Shown: in pieces, positions 56,901 through 61,992 of the stretch | Layout: each line of letters opens with the position of its first letter | Numbering within the stretch: the stretch's first letter is position 1 | Source: Phoronis australis | Taxonomy: Eukaryota; Phoronida; Phoronidae | Length of the DNA: 61,992 bases | Assembly: GCA_002633005.1 (NCBI GenBank) | Contig: NMRA01000234.1 | Coordinates: forward strand, 449,525 to 511,516 | Reading direction: 5' to 3' | Program-made: the position numbers and the translations under genes | Notes under the pieces: generated by a model | Databases searched by the model: none | What the model was told of the DNA's origin: nothing | Seen by the model: the letters and a program-made list of their open reading frames with translations, nothing else

Positions 56901-59900
56901 AACTTACAGGCACCTGGTCATGATCTGTTCAGAGGAAGGCTGTTCAATTGTTAAATTAGGGACGAGAATAATTTTGTGATGAGGTCATTGATGTGCATTC
57001 ATTTTTCTTGATTTTTGTGCAATATTTGTACTTTTATTAATTTTGAAAATGTGATTTTTTGTCAATTATTTTTTAGATTTTGCCCAAGTGTAATATTGCA
57101 ATCTTGCTAAACAGTATCATATTGAGATGAGTATTCACAACATGTAACCTTATATATTAAGGCATGACAGTTGTATGTGACAAAAGTAATTATTAAGACA
57201 GATAAAACACTGTTCTACCGTAACATACCAAATGCTGTTAACAAAAAAGTCACTGGTAATAACCATTGTGGTGGAAAAGTTCAAATTACAGAATGGCTCA
57301 GCGACCCTACTAACTTCCTTGTTAGTTCCACTTCATTCAAAGGAAGGCTGCTCTAATGAACTTGGCTTCTATCCAGCTGCCATGACAGGGAATTCTGGGT
57401 CATTTTGTCTGAATAATTGTAGTGTGTACTATAACTATGTCCAGTGCCTAATTCGTGTTGCCAACAGTAATACTAATTGTTTGTTAACAGTGTTGACAGT
57501 CGTAGTGATGTTGATAGTGAAGATCGGCCGCTGTCTCCATTGTTGAAAGCTGAGAGAGAGTTTGAGCGGCGTCTACAGACACTTGAAGAGTCCACCCCCA
57601 AGGGGGCGTCATCTTCCAGCTACAAGGACACAAACAAAAGGTCACAAGTTCTTAAAGTAAGTGACAGTTACACTGTTGATAGGAAGCAGGCTGATGTGGA
57701 CTCTGATTCATCAGCTGTGGGATCAGAGGTTAGTAAGAGAACGCCACGAAAAAGGAAGTTGAAAAAGGACAAGTCATCGCTGAAGTACGTCGTTCGGCAG
57801 TCTCCGTCTGGCACNAACGCTCCGCGTTGCTCTTGTTAATTTTGAAAATGTGATTTTTTGTCAATTATTTTTTAGATTTTGCCCAAGTGTAATGTTGCAA
57901 TCTTGCTAAACAGTATCATATTGAGATGAGTATTCACAACATGTAACCTTATCAACCTTGCCAACAGTAATACTAATTGTTTGTTAACAGTGTTGACAGT
58001 CGTAGTGATGTTGATAGTGAAGATCGGCCGCTGTCTCCGTTGTTGAAAGCTGAGAGAGAGTTTGAGCGGCGTCTACAGACACTTGAAGAGTCCACCCCCA
58101 AGGGGGCGTCATCTTCCAGCTACAAGGACACAAACAAAAGGTCACAAGTTCTTAAAGTAAGTGACAGTTACACTGTTGATAGGAAGCAGGCTGATGTGGA
58201 CTCTGATTCATCAGCTGTGGGATCAGAGGTTAGTAAGAGAACGCCACGAAAAAGGAAGTTGAAAAAGGACAAGTCATCGCTGAAGTACGTCGTTCGGCAG
58301 TCTCCGTCTGGCACTGTGGAAATGTCAGTGGAGGTACCCAATAAAGACGGTCATAGTCCAGCCAATAACCAAGAGACTGGTGTTGGGCATAAGGATGCAC
58401 CAAACGCGACAAGGTATGTATGTGTGTATGTTAATGTGGATTAGTTGTTAAGAGTTGTGGCTTCCTACTTAATGCATGCAGGGATGTGCTTCAGAGCTGT
58501 GTAGGGAGATATGTATTTATGGACCAGTGAACAAACTAGTTTACAGAAGTGGTCGATTTATGGTAAATGGTGCAATCACCTCAAACACAGTACAGAAAGC
58601 AAGAATATAAGACAAAGACTTGGACAATATGGTGTGGGCTGGTATAGAGCACAGGTCACAAGCATTTGGGCAATTTGGCATGAACTGGGTTAGAACACTG
58701 GTCACAATGTTTTAGAGCTTTCTGAAACAGAGCAGATGTGTGCTTATGGAGCTGACGTTGGATGATAACCGTGGTGAGTTTTGGACTGATCTGACTACCA
58801 CTGTGCCCCCTTGTGGCAAATTATTTGTTTTGCGTTTGCCTCTGTTCACAAATTGATTTTCATGGGATCTGGAAAATAGGTCTCTATTAAAGAGATGATG
58901 ATGCCTTTCCGTTTTTGGACAGATTCTACATATTTTGCTCTACCTAGTGTCCATTGTTATTATTTTTGGTCCATTCTGTCTCTGTTCACCTTTTTATTTG
59001 CCAAACCACTCAGAGAATTATCTTGAAAATTACCAAGCGTTTTCCATGTGAAAAAAGCGTAGCTGACAATTCATTTTCTGACAGAGGTGGCACCTCCTAA
59101 TGACAATTTTTATTTCCTCAATCTTCGGAGGATCTTTTTGAAATTTGACGAGTATTTTCCTATGACTGTGACAAAGGCTGACTACGACCTTCCAGCAGAT
59201 CTGACCTTTGCTGTTTCCTGTGGTGGCACATTTCCCTCTGCTATCTTTAGTGTTGCTTGATGGTTTTTTGTGAATTTTACTGAAGATTTTTATCCTGGAA
59301 ATGATATCACTTTTTCCATTTTGAGATGGATTCGACATGTTTTGCATTACCTAGTGGTCATTTTTATTGATTCTGTATCTACCAAACTGCTCAGAGGATC
59401 AGCGTAAAGTAGGCACATGTGTTTGCACTGACAAGAGCACAATTGATGTTGATTTTCAAACAGGTCCAACTTCTGTGTCACCCTCTAGTGGCGTTTTTGT
59501 TTTTGTGACTGTATCTCCTAAATACCTTACAAGATCTTTATGAAATGTGGCGATTGTATCGAATTTCTATTAAGTTGACAACAAATGGACGGATTTGTCT
59601 ACCACTTTTCCTTCTTGTGGAATGTGGCTTTTTACGTTTGGCTCTGTATCTGTTCCTTTCTTGAAACGTGACAAATAGTTTTCTGTTAGAGAGATGACAA
59701 CATCTTTCCGTTGTTAGACAAGTTTGATGTATTCTACGATATCTGGTGGCCATTTTTATGATGCTATTTAACTCCCATTTGCGCCACAGTCGTGGGCGCT
59801 CTTCAACGCTGCACGTTGCCGTTTTGTGATTTATGAAAATTTGGATTTCAGGTTTGATGTTGCTGCGGGGACTAAGAAAACACCCAAAGAAGGCGCTGGT

Positions 59901-61939
59901 GTGTTGCCACCTAATGAGTCATCAGCATCAGTGAGGTCAAAAGGTCAGATTTAGATGCTTGAAGTTTATAGGACATGATTAACATTACCAAAATCTGTAT
60001 CATTATTGTGGTGTTACCCTTAAAAATTCTCAGATTCTCGTGTTCATCTGTCACAGTCTAAAGCCTAGTTTTCAGGTGTTGCTGTTTTTGTTTTCATTTG
60101 AGTTGTTTTGCTATGGTTTGTGGCAAATAAAAAAGCAGATTGCCTTAACGTTTGTTTTTTTACATGAAAAATGAGTAAGGCAAATTAGTAATAATTGCCA
60201 GATGAACGGTAATGAAAATATGTATTGTGCTCAAATGTCGAGCGCTCGAGTTTGATTTCCCAAAATTGGATTCAGAATTTAAAGGATGTACATATGGACG
60301 GACATAACTGAAGACATGCTTAGTGCAGTCAGTCTGGCACTTTGCATCGTGTCACCCAATGATTTAGTAATCGACGTTAAGAAAACTGACCACAGATTTC
60401 TGGGCATGTTGTCATAGTGTCTTGGAGAACATTTCCACAAATATGTGCCAGTCCTTGTTTGTTTGTGCGTTCAAGATGATTTCATGATGCGTTTCAGCTG
60501 ACCGTGTGAATGGTTACGTGGATGGTGTTAGAAGTGGCAGGTATTCATCATCACCGGCATTACCAGAAGGTGGCACTGTGTCAGCACAGAGAGCAAGGCA
60601 AGCCAGGAGTAAACTGTCAGAGGTAAATGACCTAGTTAGATGACCTAATTAGATGATCTATTTATTGGCATTAGATTGCTTGATTCATGTGTCTATGAGC
60701 ATTGTAGATTGTAATGAGAATTCTTCAGAAAGCAAAATATGTTGTATCCTCGGCTTAGTAATAAATGAGTGATAGTGTGAAATGTGATTTGTTTTTTTAA
60801 ATGATACTATATCAATCTCAAAGTTCTAACTTTCACAGAAAATGTCAAAGTCGTGGTCTCTTCTTTTGTATGGTAGGCTCTGCTAGCTCTCAGCTTAGAT
60901 TCACCAGGATTGTTGCGTCACCAAAAAAAAATTCCTCGGAAACTTCGTTGGAAGGTAGAGTCCTTCTAGTTCTTTCTGGGTGACAGAAATGCGTTAATTT
61001 AGAGATTGGTAATGCATGATGGCATGCCTTACAATTAGATGATTACAAAAAATTTCATCCAGAATGTATATCATGGCTGGAAGGTGTGAATATTTTTGTA
61101 TGTTTTTGTGGATTTAGAAACTTCCATGTTTTTGCTGTGAATTTGTAATGTAAGTAAGAATTAATAGTCTTCGTACATGCCATATTTTGGTCTCATCACG
61201 TAGTGTGTAAGAAGTCTAATAAATCTTACCTATACCACATCAATGCTCTGATTTAACGCAGTCATTAAGAATTTGTATAGTTACTTTGTTGTACATAAAG
61301 CAATACCTCCACAATTAAGCTGTAAAAAAATTCAATTTGAGCATGTTTTAAAGCAAAACGATGAATTATCTGTTTGAAAAACAACAGGGCGCGACACCTT
61401 GAAGTCACCATGCTGTTTGTTTTGTCGACTTTAGAGAAAATACAACCTGCAGCTTTTTGCTTAGAACTTCATTAATGTGTGTAGTCATGCATTCATTTTA
61501 GGATCATTATTGATGTTGTAATCTATTTTTATTGCTTGGACAAGGTAAGAGCTGAGAAACAATCCCTTCTGGAAGGTACTTAATGTCATACCAGACATAT
61601 GAAATTGAAATTGGGTCAGTTTGACCTATTTAGAGGTGTCAGTGGCGCCACTTACTCAATGTTGATTTTGGTGCATTTTGGCTTGTTGCTTGGAATTGAC
61701 GGGATATTTTAGGGGCTATTTGATGGCTGCGTTAAGAAGTGTGTCAATCTTTCTGCTGTGACTAGTCTCCTTAATGACGTGTATCATATCTTTACAGAAA
61801 CAATGCTCTGTATTATATTTTCAATTTTTGTTTACCACAGACAAAGCAGATGGATCCTGGTACAAAATTGAATGAACGTATGCAGCTAGTACATGATCTA
61901 GAGAGAAGACTAGATGAACTACTCGTAGAGAAAAGAACC
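41893..61939 (+). CDS. MPHOSPH9: M-phase phosphoprotein 9 (MPHOSPH9), 16 coding exons, 3' incomplete
   Basis: Sixteen exons with consistent phases give about 1,509 codons and stay open at the window end: 41893-41980, 42929-43039, 46336-47786, 48332-49372, 51015-51271, 51446-51649, 51939-51987, 52406-52567, 55484-55537, 55729-55841, 56215-56301, 56646-56816, 57991-58413, 59852-59943, 60498-60622, 61841-61939. The diagnostic stretch is SPLEGMQNVSN joined to VNLREKHQRHLADLRAYYEL, very like vertebrate MPHOSPH9. A glutamine-rich coiled coil opens exon 4 and a long coiled coil spans exons 6-11; the rest is serine-rich and probably disordered. In vertebrates the protein sits at the distal end of centrioles, recruits the CP110-CEP97 cap and restrains ciliogenesis. 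The least certain border is the start of exon 5. Confidence 0.92.
42929..43039 (+). CDS. MPHOSPH9: MPHOSPH9 exon 2
   Basis: Acceptor TGTCCTTTAG, donor GTAAAT. Reads FELYTPRGNPDNFVLSDTDS then IPFEPEPTGVVLNGSQ. Phase 1 at both ends. Confidence 0.8.
43142..43427. repeat. 47-bp minisatellite, six copies (MPHOSPH9 intron 2)
   Basis: Units CTGTGCAGGTGGTACCGGTG plus TTCTGTGTATTGTATATGC and TTCTCTAT. It starts about 100 bp after exon 2. The cysteine-rich frames here come from the repeat. Confidence 0.95.
43500..44400 (-). repeat. degenerate dispersed repeat (minus orientation)
   Basis: Contains GACATTGATTTTCGGACAGA TCTGACC-type phrases and GTGCCCTCTTATGG, the complements of phrases in 14980-16110. 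No coding. Confidence 0.55.
44425..44660. repeat. degenerate 39-bp tandem repeat
   Basis: About six to seven diverged units of the type CACAATGTTGATATG-GCCC, CCATGTGCATTG. As 39 is a multiple of three it makes open frames on both strands; these are not genes. Confidence 0.85.
46336..47786 (+). CDS. MPHOSPH9: MPHOSPH9 exon 3 (long serine-rich exon)
   Basis: Acceptor TTGTTTTAG, 483 codons plus two bases. Rich in Ser, Arg and Gly (SRSSLSSRHD, SPSSPPSIASVRSD), with no folded domain apparent; many S-P/T-P-like sites fit a mitotic phosphoprotein. Ends KLLKQYQ before GTAAAG. The exon end and donor are repeated twice more just downstream. Confidence 0.88.
47772..47960 (+). repeat. 65-bp tandem triplication of the exon 3 splice donor
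   Basis: Three copies of CTCAAACAATATCAG followed by GTAAAGAGTTCC. The donor GTs are at 47787, 47852 and 47917. Only the first keeps the reading frame; each later one would read through an in-frame TGA. Confidence 0.92.
48332..49372 (+). CDS. MPHOSPH9: MPHOSPH9 exon 4 (Gln-rich coiled coil)
   Basis: Acceptor CACCTTTGCAG. Starts DKWLSMFQQMECQHQQQMAA and continues as a heptad-like helix to IEEKLG, resembling the N-terminal coiled coil of vertebrate MPHOSPH9. The remainder is acidic/serine-rich. Donor GTGGGT after NTSK, phase 0. Confidence 0.88.
49373..51014. other. MPHOSPH9 intron 4
   Basis: Contains a short CA repeat near 49405-49440 and the 16-bp array at 50872. An unrecognised small exon is possible, because the start of exon 5 is not fully explained. 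Confidence 0.4.
50872..50983. repeat. 16-bp tandem repeat, seven copies, before exon 5
   Basis: Units TAGCTACACACATCAG, the last one TAGCTACACTAATCAG. Every copy ends in CAG. Confidence 0.95.
51015..51271 (+). CDS. MPHOSPH9: MPHOSPH9 exon 5 (5' border uncertain)
   Basis: The frame reads MNSDIIIDIFDNSLKVRKMK through TSPLEGMQNVS and ends at AA before GTAGGT, phase 2. The start at 51015 (after CACTAAG) is the nearest AG whose phase agrees with exon 4; AG sites further upstream are out of phase or give stops. Confidence 0.7.
51446..51649 (+). CDS. MPHOSPH9: MPHOSPH9 exon 6 (family signature)
   Basis: Acceptor TTTTTGAAGCAG, donor GTGAGT. Carries RVNLREKHQRHLADLRAYYE, the most diagnostic block for the family, then coiled coil to LLESELLKSK. 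Confidence 0.93.
51939..51987 (+). CDS. MPHOSPH9: MPHOSPH9 exon 7 (49-bp microexon-like)
   Basis: Acceptor TTTATTTTAG, donor GTAAGA. Encodes YIGEMEGQLESMEMRV, one base plus 16 codons, continuing the coiled coil. Confidence 0.85.
52406..52567 (+). CDS. MPHOSPH9: MPHOSPH9 exon 8
   Basis: Acceptor TTTGCTAG, donor GTAAGA, 54 codons, phase 0. Reads REYPKRLETAQDKITTLQYQ ... LSARLEEAYK, coiled coil. Confidence 0.92.
52595..55000. mobile_element. DNA transposon with TTAACCGCCC subterminal repeats (MPHOSPH9 intron 8)
   Basis: About 2.4 kb with ends TACCGTAATCGTTCGGGTTA and the complement TACCGTAATCATTTGGGTTA. Subterminal zones (52610-52760 and 54840-54975) hold repeated TTAACCGCCCACTGCTCGGT and CCATCCCCGACTTTA blocks. 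A possible decayed 8-bp target duplication is AGTTATTT / AGTTTTAA. No transposase recognised inside; superfamily unknown. Confidence 0.7.
55484..55537 (+). CDS. MPHOSPH9: MPHOSPH9 exon 9
   Basis: Acceptor TTGTTTTCACAG, donor GTACAA, 18 codons: LQDLKLANACKDAALLKK. Confidence 0.88.
55729..55841 (+). CDS. MPHOSPH9: MPHOSPH9 exon 10
   Basis: Acceptor TTTTTACAG, donor GTAGCC, phase 0 in and 2 out. Reads VQSQHDKLVTEHEKMKAALL ... QLAEYK, coiled coil like the vertebrate ALNTTENKLLDAYTQISDLK segment. Confidence 0.9.
56215..56301 (+). CDS. MPHOSPH9: MPHOSPH9 exon 11
   Basis: Acceptor TTTGTACTGCAG, donor GTAAGC. Reads TVADLHLEQKRLSRENDLLR then HRGLSTTLG; end of the main coiled coil. Confidence 0.9.
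56646..56816 (+). CDS. MPHOSPH9: MPHOSPH9 exon 12
   Basis: Acceptor TACCTTTGCAG, donor GTAGAT, phase 2 at both ends. Reads RHDHESRQRAVMLSESQATY and onward, polar and likely disordered. Confidence 0.88.
57154..57457. mobile_element. 0.3 kb insertion present in one of two duplicated copies
   Basis: Between the shared blocks GTAACCTTAT and TTGCCAACAGTAA the first copy has about 304 bp that the second copy (57953-57957) lacks. Part of it (57285-57430) is related to the repeat at 16675-16860. No clean target duplication is visible. Confidence 0.6.
57491..57814 (+). pseudogene. MPHOSPH9: duplicate, truncated copy of MPHOSPH9 exon 13 (probable second haplotype)
   Basis: Nearly identical to 57991-58314 (one silent difference noted, CCA versus CCG, at 57540/58040). 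It is cut at the single N at 57815 before its donor. A segment of about 115 bp of the preceding intron is duplicated too. Best read as an assembly join of two alleles rather than a real second exon. Confidence 0.8.
57815..57815. other. single N, contig join
   Basis: Marks the point where the first exon 13 copy breaks off. The 21 bases after it (AACGCTCCGCGTTGCTCTTG) match neither copy. Confidence 0.95.
57991..58413 (+). CDS. MPHOSPH9: MPHOSPH9 exon 13
   Basis: Acceptor TTGTTAACAG, donor GTATGT, phase 2 in and out. Reads VDSRSDVDSEDRPLSPLLKA, EREFERRLQTLEE, then a serine-rich part and a basic TPRKRKLKKDKSSLKYVV stretch. Confidence 0.9.
58760..59770 (-). repeat. degenerate repeat array with CTCF-like cores (MPHOSPH9 intron 13)
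   Basis: Minus-orientation relative of 14980-16110. It has TGCCCCCTTGTGG (58804-58816), CCTAGTGGTC and CCTCTAGTGGCG-type cores, TTGATTTTCAAACAGGTCC and GATTTTCATGGGATCT-like phrases. Confidence 0.6.
59852..59943 (+). CDS. MPHOSPH9: MPHOSPH9 exon 14
   Basis: Acceptor TTGGATTTCAG, donor GTCAGA, phase 2 in and 1 out. Reads FDVAAGTKKTPKEGAGVLPP and NESSASVRSK. Confidence 0.75.
60498..60622 (+). CDS. MPHOSPH9: MPHOSPH9 exon 15
   Basis: Acceptor GATGCGTTTCAG, donor GTAAAT, phase 1 in and 0 out. Reads DRVNGYVDGVRSGRYSSSPA ... RQARSKLSE. Confidence 0.82.
61841..61939 (+). CDS. MPHOSPH9: MPHOSPH9 exon 16 (last in window)
   Basis: Acceptor GTTTACCACAG, donor GTAAGT, 33 codons: TKQMDPGTKLNERMQLVHDL then ERRLDELLVEKRT, the beginning of a C-terminal coiled coil. 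The gene continues past 61992. Confidence 0.85.
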
Positions 61940-61992
61940 GTAAGTAGTCAGTTCAGGAAGAACGACTTTCTTAATAATTTTTTTTTTTTTTT

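Noticed and set aside
57491-57814. Genuine tandem exon duplication in MPHOSPH9
   Set aside because: Near identity, duplicated intron flank, a single N at the break and loss of the donor favour an assembly join of two alleles.

Overview
This is eukaryotic, intron-rich DNA with no bacterial operons. Genes are split into phase-consistent exons with GT/AG borders and separated by a dense layer of DNA transposons, foldback (inverted-repeat) elements, tRNA-derived SINE-like copies and minisatellites. The gene set (a GT10 fucosyltransferase, NUDT6, MTRFR/C12orf65 and MPHOSPH9) and the vertebrate-like MTRFR-MPHOSPH9 pairing point to an animal, most likely an invertebrate deuterostome (hemichordate, cephalochordate or echinoderm). 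I cannot decide which from sequence alone. Two N gaps (11424-11544 and 32937-33288) and one single N (57815) mark it as a draft scaffold.

Layout. 1-690: remnant of a Kolobok-type THAP transposon. 2200-9888 (+): two-exon type II membrane alpha-1,3-fucosyltransferase whose 6.4 kb intron holds a Gypsy pol remnant, two copies of one MITE and a hAT-like MITE inside a TG microsatellite; a Kolobok MITE sits 10 bp past its stop codon. 10.6-14 kb: intergenic foldbacks, a hairpin and a minisatellite. 14158-22625 (-): NUDT6, five exons recognised with the complete Nudix box joined across an intron; the N-terminal exon was not found. Its introns hold a degenerate repeat array, a Kolobok element and a 27-bp minisatellite against a splice acceptor. 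24.5-24.9 kb: palindromic SINE pair. 27367-30117 (-): MTRFR, two exons, with a 1.7 kb THAP/Kolobok element in its intron. 31.7-37.1 kb: foldback elements and a very long-TIR element carrying a dead Merlin/IS1016-like transposase. 41893 to the window end (+): MPHOSPH9, 16 coding exons, continuing beyond the window.

MTRFR and MPHOSPH9 lie head to head, as I recall for human chromosome 12q24. The four genes do not form one pathway: Golgi fucosylation, nucleotide hydrolysis, mitochondrial ribosome rescue and centriole/cilium control.

No wholly new gene system was found. The most interesting points are transposon architecture (Kolobok ends carrying an ETS/CRE-like motif, a nested MITE with its empty site preserved in the opposite arm of the same palindrome), repeats intruding on splice sites (a triplicated splice donor, minisatellites beside acceptors), a repeat family carrying CTCF-like motifs, and an assembly that seems to have kept two haplotypes of one MPHOSPH9 exon, one with an extra 0.3 kb insertion.
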